Source: Planctomycetaceae bacterium (GTDB lineage Bacteria > Planctomycetota > Planctomycetia > Pirellulales > Pirellulaceae). Taken from it: a stretch of DNA of 12,511 nucleotides. Below, piece by piece: positions 1-7,097 of the stretch. The notes beneath the pieces were generated by a model that made no database searches, was not told the origin of the DNA, and worked only from the letters and a program-made list of their open reading frames with translations. The stretch covers positions 1 through 12,511 of the forward strand of contig NYXM01000183.1 of NCBI GenBank assembly GCA_002685655.1, written 5' to 3'. Position numbers and translations under genes: made by a program. Position 1 is the stretch's first letter. Every line of letters begins with the position of its first letter.

Positions 1-1472
1 AAATCGTAGTCCGAGCCGCCGCCGGTCATCGCTTCGTCGAAGTCTCCGATGGCGTCAAACACTGGACGAGCGACAAGCGCGTTGCCCGTGCCAGGCATGT
101 CTTTCCGCCGATAGGTCCTTGCAGTCGGGTAGAGACGCGTCTCGCGCAGCGCGGCGCGGCACTGCGGGTCCAACGCTTCAAGTTCCTGGTCATCGATGTG
201 CAAGTGGACGGCACCACCGACAATGGGCCGCTTTGCACCGGACGTCGCGGACCACAGTTGCTGCAGCCACGAGGGTTCGGCGAGTTGGTCGTCATCGAAG
301 AACGCCAGCCACGAACCAGCTGACCGTGCGACTCCCAGATTTCGCGTGGGTGCGTCTCCGGGCAACTCTTGGCGATGGTACTCGACTCTGACCGGCGAGC
401 CAGCGGCGACCTGGGCAATCACGGCAGCAGTTGCGTCGCTGGACGCATTGTCCACCACATGAATGTCGAATGAGAAACGACCGTCTGTTTCCTGGTCGAT
501 CAGCGACTGTAGCGCCTCGCCGATCCAATGAGCCCGATTGTAGGTCGGTACAATCACGCTGATCACAACGGTCGACCGTTTCATTTTAGCATTTTCGCCA
601 ACCGCTGCTGCGGTAGACCTGCAGACGGGCGAAGCTTGAATGGGCGAGCTCGAAGAACTCGACAACTGCTGGGGGCTCGACTCCGGGTCGGGCTCCGGCC
701 AACCGACAGCGACATCGCAGCGCGTTGGATGTGTTCCAGCAGAATGGGTCAGTCGCGAAGCCAATGTGCTGGACGTGTCCCAAGAAGCAACCTGAATTCG
801 TTTCCACGCAAGCCTGTCGACGCCCTTGGCAAGTTCGTAATCCAGCGAGAATGAGCCATCCGCCGTTTGCGTTCCCGATCGTGAGAGTGACCCTAACGAG
901 ATCAGGCCACTGCCCACCAACTCGCGGCATTCATCGGCACTGAGCGGGCGAAAGACATCCTCCGGCGCCTGGTCCTGCGTACGTCGCGCCCAATCATCCG
1001 TGGGAAACATGGTCTCATGTGAAAAATGCTGGTCATCCAAGAAGATTGTTGCTGGAATGTTCAAATCGCGAAGAATCGGCAACGCGTACGAGTGCAGGCC
1101 GGCGAATCCGATGTCGAAGGAAAGTGTAGTGACCCAGGGCATCACGCGCCATTGACGCCGCTTGAATTCAAGGACCTTCTCGAGCGGCCAGAAGACGCGT
1201 CCGCGATCAAGCAACCCGGTCAGTTGTTCACGAAAGCGCTCGGGCGTCACACTGAGCGTCGGCTTCACTACGCCGGGCAGGGTCGGAGCCAGGCGACGGT
1301 ACACCAGGATTCCGCATTGATCGGTCGCGCGGGCGCCAAAATGGCGACGGATCATCGCTAACGCGCGGACCGAGATACGTCGTCCCAGGCCGCTCAACCC
1401 GCGCGCTTCGAGGCGATTCTCTAGCCAACGTAGATCTGACCGTTGCGGCGAATCGATTTGGTGTGTGTTCAT
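1..1472 (-). CDS. Inactive NodB-like deacetylase domain fused in frame to a family-2 glycosyltransferase (3' end outside window)
   Basis: From the ATG at 1472 there is no in-frame stop to the window edge (490 complete codons), so the C-terminus is missing. Residues ~50-230 align with the intact deacetylase encoded at 8648-9607: VTPERFREQL (75-84), ALPILRDLNIPATIFL (130-145) and ECRELVGSGL (181-190) have close counterparts there. The catalytic motifs are lost: TYHHV is VYRRL (57-61), FDDG is FDIG (119-122), and SHTHTH is replaced by SLSRSG (195-200). Residues ~232-296 are rich in Ser, Pro, Thr and Ala. From 297 a GT-A glycosyltransferase follows, with ISVIVPTYN (305-313), VDNASSD (341-347), a DDD metal site (394-396) and GGGSDYD near the edge. 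It should transfer a sugar from an activated donor in the cytoplasm. The start lacks a good Shine-Dalgarno and lies 43 bp after the upstream gene. Alternatively the glycosyltransferase starts separately at the ATG at 584, which also lacks a clear ribosome site. Confidence 0.72.
   Translation of the reverse strand, partial: MNTHQIDSPQRSDLRWLENRLEARGLSGLGRRISVRALAMIRRHFGARATDQCGILVYRRLAPTLPGVVKPTLSVTPERFREQLTGLLDRGRVFWPLEKVLEFKRRQWRVMPWVTTLSFDIGFAGLHSYALPILRDLNIPATIFLDDQHFSHETMFPTDDWARRTQDQAPEDVFRPLSADECRELVGSGLISLGSLSRSGTQTADGSFSLDYELAKGVDRLAWKRIQVASWDTSSTLASRLTHSAGTHPTRCDVAVGWPEPDPESSPQQLSSSSSSPIQASPVCRSTAAAVGENAKMKRSTVVISVIVPTYNRAHWIGEALQSLIDQETDGRFSFDIHVVDNASSDATAAVIAQVAAGSPVRVEYHRQELPGDAPTRNLGVARSAGSWLAFFDDDQLAEPSWLQQLWSATSGAKRPIVGGAVHLHIDDQELEALDPQCRAALRETRLYPTARTYRRKDMPGTGNALVARPVFDAIGDFDEAMTGGGSDYD
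585..780 (-). other. Low-complexity linker or possible frameshift zone between NodB-like and glycosyltransferase parts
   Basis: In the fusion frame this stretch encodes about 65 residues rich in Ser, Pro, Thr and Ala, including six serines in a row (271-276). By hand count the second codon position is about two-thirds G+C here, against about half in the ~80 codons before it. That fits either an S/T/P/A-rich disordered linker or a switch of reading frame. In one alternative frame, open from 930, a TAA falls at 586-588. In the other, a TGA overlaps the ATG at 584 as ATGA. So an indel could have separated two once-distinct genes. The continuous frame is what the sequence shows; the choice of history is inference. 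Confidence 0.5.
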
Positions 1473-1515
1473 GAAGTACCGATTCGCGTGATGCCTCTTG
1501 GCGACAGTTGTTGCC

Positions 1516-2592
1516 TTAACGAAACGTCCACCACTCAGAAAGCTGGTGGATCAACCGGCCGGGAAAGCGTGCTGGTCCTGAAATAGGAGATTCGCGAATC
1601 CACTGCCTGGTCGACCGAAGAGAATTTTGCAACCGGCGTGCCAAAGGCCGCAAATCTGCCTTCCCTTCCGCAAGAGTGACCGCGCCGGTCATCGCACGCG
1701 ATTTGTAGCCAACAACCCCTCGTCCCAAGTCAACTTTATGAACGCCGTTCGATTCGGCCGCCTGGAGCAGTTCCAGGAGCAGGATTCGTCCAGGCGAGTA
1801 CTTTGCCAAACCCGGGTCATACGTTGGAAACCACCAGTGAAGCAGGCCGCGGCATTCCATCCCCATGTGCAGCGCAACAGGCCGATCACCGCTGTAGAGC
1901 ACAGACAACGTGCCTGCCAGATTCTCACCTTGATGGGCCTGTAACGTGTGCAGCAGCGCGGTAGTCCAAGGGAATGAGAAAACGTCCGTGACCTGCGTAC
2001 GCCGGTACTGTTCAGACTTCCAGGTGATGAGCCGATCGAGCAAGCCGCTGTCCGGTGACTGAAACTCAAATCGCAAAGGCCCAACTTCGCGTGCCAGTTT
2101 GCGGGCCTTTCGCCGCGTCTGTTGCAGTTCGTCGACGCCGCTCTTGCGCAGGCCGGAACAATACGTCTCGAACCCACTGGCGAGTTCGATCTGTGGCGAA
2201 AGGTCCGTCATACGATGATACTCGGACCATGGCGTCTGGCACGCCAGCACGTGATCAAACGACCAACTCGTGAGGTCACAGGCCGACAGAACCTCTTTCA
2301 CGTTCCAGCTCAAGTCGTGCCGAAAGATCGCGCCTTGGTAATCTGACAGTCGCCCTCCTACGGGCATCGCTGCATGGCGTCCACGCCGCTGAAACGGGAA
2401 GAAGCCAACACTTTCACCATTCTGTTGGATCACGGCAACTTCTACATCGTCGCGAACGGTGGCCACACATTGTGTGAACTCCGGGTGAAAGTACGGACTT
2501 TCCAATGATTCGTCTGCCCCCTGAAACCGAGCCCAAGATGCGATCTGGGACGGGGACAGCTCCGCGAATCTGACTGCCCGAATTGCTCTCAT
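1516..2592 (-). CDS. GNAT/FemAB-like acyltransferase, CelD/BcsL family (third paralogue)
   Basis: This 358-residue protein matches the Acetyltransf_6 (PF13480) pattern of CelD/BcsL-like proteins, which are thought to transfer acyl or aminoacyl groups in exopolysaccharide clusters. Visible marks are SPYFHPEFTQ (32-41), a basic helix RRKARKL (160-166), ALHMGM (240-245), YSPG (265-268) and KVDLGRG with YK (286-297), the usual SPG and D-G...YK signature. There is no signal peptide or membrane segment, so it is probably cytoplasmic. Two paralogues lie at 3329-4414 and 4636-5706, sharing motif order and length. The ATG at 2592 overlaps the methyltransferase stop by 4 bp (ATGA) and has GAAGGA 6 bp upstream. 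An upstream in-frame alternative at 2634 lies inside the methyltransferase gene and is less likely. The substrate cannot be told from sequence. Confidence 0.85.
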   Translation of the reverse strand: MRAIRAVRFAELSPSQIASWARFQGADESLESPYFHPEFTQCVATVRDDVEVAVIQQNGESVGFFPFQRRGRHAAMPVGGRLSDYQGAIFRHDLSWNVKEVLSACDLTSWSFDHVLACQTPWSEYHRMTDLSPQIELASGFETYCSGLRKSGVDELQQTRRKARKLAREVGPLRFEFQSPDSGLLDRLITWKSEQYRRTQVTDVFSFPWTTALLHTLQAHQGENLAGTLSVLYSGDRPVALHMGMECRGLLHWWFPTYDPGLAKYSPGRILLLELLQAAESNGVHKVDLGRGVVGYKSRAMTGAVTLAEGKADLRPLARRLQNSLRSTRQWIRESPISGPARFPGRLIHQLSEWWTFR

Positions 2593-3311
2593 GGCACATC
2601 CTTCGTGCTGCGATAGATCCCCAATCGCAACCACTCTTCGTCAGTAATGCGCAGCGATTCATGCAGTCGCAGCCACGGCACATCGGCCAGCACATCATGG
2701 CGAGACCTGGGAGTTGCGTAGATGATTGTCAAGGTGCGAGGAGTTCTCTCCAGCGACTTCCGGACGTTGTCTAACACGCGACGAACGACCGGTTCGTCAA
2801 ATGGGTTGAAGAGCAAGAGGACTGTGGCATCATCAGGCAGGGAGTAGTCGCAGGCGTCCGCTTGGACAATGTCGACTGCACTGGTTCGAAGACGTCGACG
2901 CACATGCGCGACGTTCTGACGTGCTACGATGCAAAGCTCCGGGGAAATCTCGACACCGATAACACGTCGAAACGACCCCACTCCGGCCAGGACCACTGCC
3001 CGCCCCATTCCGCAACCCAGATCAACGAATACATCATTTGTGCTCGGTTGAACGGACTTTAACGCGGCTTCAATCGCCGCGTAAGGGATCGGCTGGTAGC
3101 CAAAACACTCGGTCCCCGATTTGAGCGTCATCGCATCGATGCTGCCCGCTGTGCGGATTCCCAGGTTCCGTTCGCGCCGCGCTTCAGCAGCACGCCGAAA
3201 ACCACGGCGAAAGGTAGCCAGCAGACCATGGTTTCGCACTGACCACGCCAGTCGACCAGGTACCCAGTAGATCTTCAGCCACGCCATGCGTGATGTCCTT
3301 GCCGGCGGCAT
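2589..3311 (-). CDS. Class I SAM-dependent methyltransferase
   Basis: This is a 240-residue Rossmann-type methyltransferase. SAM-binding motif I is VDLGCGMGRA (96-105). The acidic residue closing strand 2 lies in VIGVEISPEL (117-126), and an NPF motif (169-171) sits where motif IV is expected. The approach sequence GYQPIPYAAIEAAL resembles Dot1-like and other small bacterial methyltransferases, but the substrate is not evident. The gene lies between two GNAT paralogues: 17 bp after the one upstream and overlapping the next by 4 bp. A role in O-methylating the glycan or a precursor is inferred from context. Two starts compete. The ATG at 3311 has AAGGGGGG 6 bp upstream, and the ATG at 3287 (MAWLKIYW) has AAGGA 8 bp upstream. 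I chose the longer form without strong preference. Confidence 0.85.
   Translation of the reverse strand: MPPARTSRMAWLKIYWVPGRLAWSVRNHGLLATFRRGFRRAAEARRERNLGIRTAGSIDAMTLKSGTECFGYQPIPYAAIEAALKSVQPSTNDVFVDLGCGMGRAVVLAGVGSFRRVIGVEISPELCIVARQNVAHVRRRLRTSAVDIVQADACDYSLPDDATVLLLFNPFDEPVVRRVLDNVRKSLERTPRTLTIIYATPRSRHDVLADVPWLRLHESLRITDEEWLRLGIYRSTKDVP
2599..2604 (-). promoter_or_regulatory. Ribosome binding site of the third GNAT gene
   Basis: GAAGGA on the minus strand lies inside the methyltransferase gene, 6 bp before the ATG at 2592. With the ATGA overlap it supports this start and coupled translation. Confidence 0.6.
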
Positions 3312-3328
3312 CGTGCGCCCCCCTTCGC

Positions 3329-4414
3329 TTACACGTCTCGGAACGCGGGTGCAACAAGCTGCTTTGTATGGCCTAGTTGCCGAGAAACGGTACGCGCGAC
3401 CGCCTCCAGCGGAGTGTCACGAATCATCGCTTTCGCCATCATCCAACCCTGCGTTGCGATTCTGGTAACAGGTCGAAGGTCGATCGTTCCGCTGGCAAAC
3501 GTGTGCGTTCCCGATGCCAGGCTTTGCTTGAATGCTTCGCCGCCACACCCCATTTCGATGCGGCGAATCCGATTCTCTTCTGCGCTTTGAGCAAGCTGCG
3601 TCATCATCATCAGTCCTGGTGAATACTTTGCGAAGTGACGATTGTAGGTGGTGACCCAACCATGAAAGACGCCCCGCGACCTCATACCCAAGTTGATTGC
3701 GAGGATCTCGCCGCCAACTCGCAACACCGACATCACCCCGGTGAAGGCATCGGACCTGGTATTCACAATCCCTTCCAGCAACGGCAGAACCCAGACACCA
3801 GCGAAGCTGTCGCCCAACTTCTGCGATTCCAGCTGTGCCCGTTTCCATGCGATCAGAGTTCGAAAGACCGCTGGGTCAGTCGAACGTGGTTCGAAGTGCA
3901 AGGGGGCAATATCGCGTTGGATCTTGCGAGTCTTTCGTAGAGATTCTTGGATTTCGTCGCTGCCAGCTCTGCGCCTCGCGGCTCGATACTCCTCGAATCC
4001 GTTCGACAGGTCGATGTAGGAGGCTTCCCTGCGTTGCCAGAAAAAGGGCTCCAGCGCGGGGCAGTTCTCTGGCACATTAGAAAAGTGGAATGCATTGAGA
4101 CGGCACTGTCGTAGGACCTCATCGGCTGCCCACGAAGCGTCTGGCGAGACGACGCATCCCTGGAAATCGGAAAAGTTGTCAGCGATCGGTCGCGCGACAT
4201 TGCCCTTTGCTCGTCGAAAGGGAACGAATGCGATAGGCTCACCATCTTGCGACACCATGGCGACTTCAATGTCCCCACGCACCTCCGCCACGGCCTGGAC
4301 GAACTCAATGCAAAAATGCGGCCCGGCGCATGACGGATTCGCGGCCTGTAACGTCCGCCATTGCATAGCGTGATCCCTTGTTAGATCACGTGCGGAAACA
4401 GCTATCACATTCAT
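3329..4414 (-). CDS. GNAT/FemAB-like acyltransferase, CelD/BcsL family (second paralogue)
   Basis: The product has 361 residues and the same architecture as the paralogues at 1516-2592 and 4636-5706. Shared elements are the N-terminal CIEFVQAVAEVRGDIEVA block (35-52), a basic segment SLRKTRKIQR (158-167), AINLGMRSRG (239-248), YSPG (264-267) and the region EMGCGG...FK (287-296), where the usual Asp is Glu and the usual Tyr is Phe. It probably acts in the cytoplasm on a sugar or lipid-linked unit; the acyl donor is unknown. It is the first gene after a 221-bp spacer, so it may head a transcript of its own with the methyltransferase 17 bp downstream. The ATG at 4414 has only a weak ribosome site (GAG-like). 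The E and F changes at the signature make it the most divergent of the three. Confidence 0.85.
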   Translation of the reverse strand: MNVIAVSARDLTRDHAMQWRTLQAANPSCAGPHFCIEFVQAVAEVRGDIEVAMVSQDGEPIAFVPFRRAKGNVARPIADNFSDFQGCVVSPDASWAADEVLRQCRLNAFHFSNVPENCPALEPFFWQRREASYIDLSNGFEEYRAARRRAGSDEIQESLRKTRKIQRDIAPLHFEPRSTDPAVFRTLIAWKRAQLESQKLGDSFAGVWVLPLLEGIVNTRSDAFTGVMSVLRVGGEILAINLGMRSRGVFHGWVTTYNRHFAKYSPGLMMMTQLAQSAEENRIRRIEMGCGGEAFKQSLASGTHTFASGTIDLRPVTRIATQGWMMAKAMIRDTPLEAVARTVSRQLGHTKQLVAPAFRDV

Positions 4415-4635
4415 CGCTCTGCTCGAGTCGTTACGCGGCAGCTAAGAGGCTTCCTCAGACATATAGTGCCCGTATCAAGAGGCTTCGGCTGTTCAAACTT
4501 ACGACGCGAGCGGTGACAAAACGTTGGAAACCGTTCCGCAATCTACCCCGATTCTGAATCCTAGTCGTCGGATGCCGACTTCGCGTTAGTTGTGACGGTT
4601 GTCCTATTTACGATACTATCCCGATTGCGAAACTG
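4415..4635 (-). promoter_or_regulatory. 221-bp spacer, candidate promoter/operator region
   Basis: This is the longest non-coding stretch in the window, between two GNAT paralogues. It is visibly richer in A+T than the flanking genes. It holds a 10-bp direct repeat (4444-4453 and 4477-4486) close to the next start and a small 5-bp-stem hairpin at 4567-4579 with no T-run. A TATATG on the minus strand near 4460 could be a -10 box, but no good -35 lies 16-18 bp upstream. A promoter here is inferred from the spacing only. Confidence 0.35.
4444..4486. repeat. 10-bp direct repeat pair, start-to-start distance 33 bp
   Basis: The 10-mer aagaggcttc occurs at 4444-4453 and again at 4477-4486, 30-70 bp before the start of the GNAT gene at 4414. 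A spacing of about three helical turns would place both copies on one face of the DNA, as for a tandem regulator site. A chance 10-bp repeat within 221 bp is uncommon but not negligible. Confidence 0.4.
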
Positions 4636-5706
4636 TCACAGCGCCCGCCATTGACGCACTCGGTAGAGCCATCTAGCGGGAACGCGCGCCGGCTTGGCGA
4701 GGATGGAGGCGCGAACTTGCCTTCGACCAGCCTGCCACGCCTGCCGCCCCAACTGCGCCAACAAGTACCGGTCGGCCGTTCCGATGGCAACCGCGATGTC
4801 ACCGCTCCGGAGACTCTGCTTGTAACGCTGTGGAGTCGGTCCAAGATCTATGCGAACAACACCTTGCTTAGCCAACTCGCGTGCCATCTCCAAAAACAGG
4901 ATCATGCCAGGCGAATACTCGCCGAAATCCGTATCAAAGGCGGGGTACCACATGTGCGCAACGGTGCCGGTTCGCATCCCTAGATGAACTGCGATCGGTT
5001 GACCGCCGACAGAAAGGACAGACATGACTCCCGAGAAAGCCGTATCCTGATGACAGTGAACGCGGCGAAGAAGATCTGTCACCCAGCCGCGTCTAAACAC
5101 GTCGATTACGCCGGTTCGCGCGTGCTGTGCTGACTTCCATTCGATCAGCTTTTCGAGCCCTCGCTGGCCGCCATCGTGCAGCTCGAAACACACCTGTCCG
5201 ACTTTACGCTGAAGCTTGCGGAGTTTGCGGGCAGTTTTTCGGACAACCGATGATCCGCTGCGCTGTCGTTCGGCGCAGTACGCTCCGAACCCGTCGGTCA
5301 GATTCATAAATGGTGAATTACCGACACGTTGGTGAAATCTCGCAAACGGCTCCTGCGAAACAGGCACGTGGTCGTATTTCCAAGCCAGCAACCCACAACC
5401 ACGTAGCAACTCCGGCGCACTCCAGCGCAGGTCCGGCGAGGCAATGACGCCGTGGAACTCGGAAAACCCCGCACCGACGGGTACGGCGACATTCATGCGC
5501 GTACGTTGAAACGGAAAGAAGCCAGCCAAACGACCATCGTCGTAGAGCAACGCGACCTCAACATCCTTGCGAACCGAGGCCACGACCTGGGTAAATTCTG
5601 GTGTGAAGAATGGACTGTCCAACGACGGTTGCAAGCGGAGAACATCCGTCCAAGCGGCAACGTGATGTGGTTCGAGCCGGTTCGCCGAGATCAATTCGAC
5701 GTTCAT
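4636..5706 (-). CDS. GNAT/FemAB-like acyltransferase, CelD/BcsL family (first paralogue)
   Basis: This 356-residue protein is of the Acetyltransf_6/CelD type. Its motifs are SPFFTPEFTQVVASVRKDVE (31-50), a strongly basic segment RKTARKLRKLQRK (156-168), AVHLGMRTG (239-247), YSPG (264-267) and RIDLGPTPQRYK (285-296). The C-terminus is Arg-rich and could touch the membrane surface or an anionic substrate. It follows the polymerase gene with overlapping stop and start: two ATG codons in a row lie at 5709 and 5706. GGGGAG at 5713-5718 is 3 bp from the first and 6 bp from the second. The second also gives an MNV start like the paralogue at 4414, so I prefer 5706. It probably modifies the repeat unit; acyl donor and acceptor are unknown. 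Confidence 0.85.
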   Translation of the reverse strand: MNVELISANRLEPHHVAAWTDVLRLQPSLDSPFFTPEFTQVVASVRKDVEVALLYDDGRLAGFFPFQRTRMNVAVPVGAGFSEFHGVIASPDLRWSAPELLRGCGLLAWKYDHVPVSQEPFARFHQRVGNSPFMNLTDGFGAYCAERQRSGSSVVRKTARKLRKLQRKVGQVCFELHDGGQRGLEKLIEWKSAQHARTGVIDVFRRGWVTDLLRRVHCHQDTAFSGVMSVLSVGGQPIAVHLGMRTGTVAHMWYPAFDTDFGEYSPGMILFLEMARELAKQGVVRIDLGPTPQRYKQSLRSGDIAVAIGTADRYLLAQLGRQAWQAGRRQVRASILAKPARVPARWLYRVRQWRAL

Positions 5707-7097
5707 CATGAGCTCCCCACACCGTAAGGAACAGGCAAGGGGTGGCAGCGGGTCGCCGCGATGTTTCCTGGTTGCGACGGATCGGCAACACATCGTTCCC
5801 GTAGCATGACGACGTAGAACAAGCCGCACGCCACCACAAACGTGTCGAACCCCGCCGGCTGCGCGAAGCCGGATTCGAACACCCCGGAGACAATGGCAAA
5901 CATCGCCAAGGCAAACACGTACGTATCACCCGCGGCGTGCGTCTGCAGACACCGCCGTCCCGCTTGATACAGCGTCATCGCAAAGGTGATCCCAAACAAC
6001 AGACCACCAATCATTCCGACGCTTAGCAACACGTCAATGACAACTGAATGGGCAGTCGCGATCGTCCATTCATGTTCGCTGGAAATCTCGTAAATCCGTT
6101 GAGGCGTCCAGAATCCGTTGTAGCCATACCCCAACAAAGGCCGCTCGCTGACATGGGACACCAGATGCGTCCACAGCGGTACACGGCCATTGAGGCCCGC
6201 GACGCTCGATTCGAGTTCCGATCGACCGAGGCGGGCGGCGCGGTCGAGTTCGCTGGTCACCTCCATGCCAGCCAGCAACGATGCAATCAAGATCAGACAG
6301 ACAGCCAGAGGACCACCGACGCAGGCAAACGTCCGAGCGACCCTGCCGGAACTCAAGAGCCAGGCCGCTGACAGCGCAAACAGGCACCCGGCACAACTTG
6401 CTCGAGATTTTGTCAGCAGCAACAGTCCGATCCCGAGGGCCAGTGCCGCCAGATAGACGAACCGGCCGCGCGTCGGGCCTTTGGCCCCAAAGAATCCCGC
6501 AATCGCCAAGACGGCACAGTAGGCACCTTGGGTATTGGGGTGCACCGTACCCGCAAAACGGTAGTTCCCGTTAAACGGCTTGAAGGTCCCCAAAGCCAAT
6601 TCGGTGCACACGCCCATGCCAACCAGGAAAAATGCGATGACGACGGTTAGCTTGAGCAGGTCAAGCGCATTAAGGTGTTTCGCCACGCCGATGGCTCCCA
6701 AGATGCAGAAGCCCAGGACCGCTACGCGTTTGATTGACAAAATCGGATCGTCCGACCAGGCGATACTGGCGCAGCACATCACAACGTATGTCGCCAAGAA
6801 CATCATCGTCGGGTTCGCTAGTCGCCGAGGCTGGCGGCTGGCGGCCAGTAGCAGCAGCCCACCCAGCAGACCAATTGTGGCGTAAATAGCTTTTCGCGTG
6901 TTACTGCCCGTGGCCACCAAGGCTTCGGCGTCGTCGGCTTCCAGCGAGTAGTTCTCGTATGTAGAAATGTGCCAATCGACTTCACTAACGAAAAATGCAG
7001 TGCCTAGGACAAGTGCGATCAGGGCGATCAGAATCCACGAGGCTCCGTCATTCTCCCGATTGTTGATATTACTTGTTTGAACGAGCTGGCCTTGCAT
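5706..7097 (-). CDS. O-antigen polymerase/ligase-like membrane protein (Wzy_C domain)
   Basis: The product is a 463-residue polytopic membrane protein with about ten hydrophobic segments (for example 21-38, 73-86, 98-112, 125-139, 150-166, 212-228, 257-277, 353-375, 395-408, 417-431). The Wzy_C/WaaL pattern is clear: FAGTVHPNTQG (181-191), LTKSRAS (228-234), GRVPLWTHLVSHVSERPLLG (304-323) in the large periplasmic loop, and AHSVVIDVLLSVGMIG (349-364). It would polymerise lipid-linked repeat units on the periplasmic side, or ligate glycan to an acceptor; polymerase fits the neighbouring flippase and chain-length protein better. The ATG at 7097 shares a base with the flippase TGA (TGATG) and has GGAGGG 6 bp upstream, so the two are probably translationally coupled. 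A 70-residue upstream extension to 7307 lies inside the flippase gene and looks non-coding. Confidence 0.9.
   Translation of the reverse strand: MQGQLVQTSNINNRENDGASWILIALIALVLGTAFFVSEVDWHISTYENYSLEADDAEALVATGSNTRKAIYATIGLLGGLLLLAASRQPRRLANPTMMFLATYVVMCCASIAWSDDPILSIKRVAVLGFCILGAIGVAKHLNALDLLKLTVVIAFFLVGMGVCTELALGTFKPFNGNYRFAGTVHPNTQGAYCAVLAIAGFFGAKGPTRGRFVYLAALALGIGLLLLTKSRASCAGCLFALSAAWLLSSGRVARTFACVGGPLAVCLILIASLLAGMEVTSELDRAARLGRSELESSVAGLNGRVPLWTHLVSHVSERPLLGYGYNGFWTPQRIYEISSEHEWTIATAHSVVIDVLLSVGMIGGLLFGITFAMTLYQAGRRCLQTHAAGDTYVFALAMFAIVSGVFESGFAQPAGFDTFVVACGLFYVVMLRERCVADPSQPGNIAATRCHPLPVPYGVGSS
5713..5718 (-). promoter_or_regulatory. Ribosome binding site deciding the GNAT start
   Basis: GGGGAG on the minus strand lies inside the end of the polymerase gene. 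Its spacing is 3 bp to the ATG at 5709 and 6 bp to the ATG at 5706, which favours the second codon. Confidence 0.6.

Noticed and set aside
586..930. Minus-strand frame of 114 codons ending just before the ATG at 584.
   Set aside because: It overlaps the NodB-like frame, shows no family motif and starts inside that domain. It is kept only as evidence for a possible frameshift, not as a gene.
1026..1361. Plus-strand 111-codon frame.
   Set aside because: It lies opposite the NodB-like domain, which has a clear paralogue in the window; no motif is seen in the plus-strand product.
4450..4500. TATATG as a -10 box of a sigma-70-type promoter.
   Set aside because: No acceptable -35 sequence lies 16-18 bp upstream, so it is not listed as a site of its own.
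4567..4579. Hairpin with a 5-bp stem and 3-base loop in the 221-bp spacer as a transcription terminator.
   Set aside because: The stem is short and no T-run follows on either strand.
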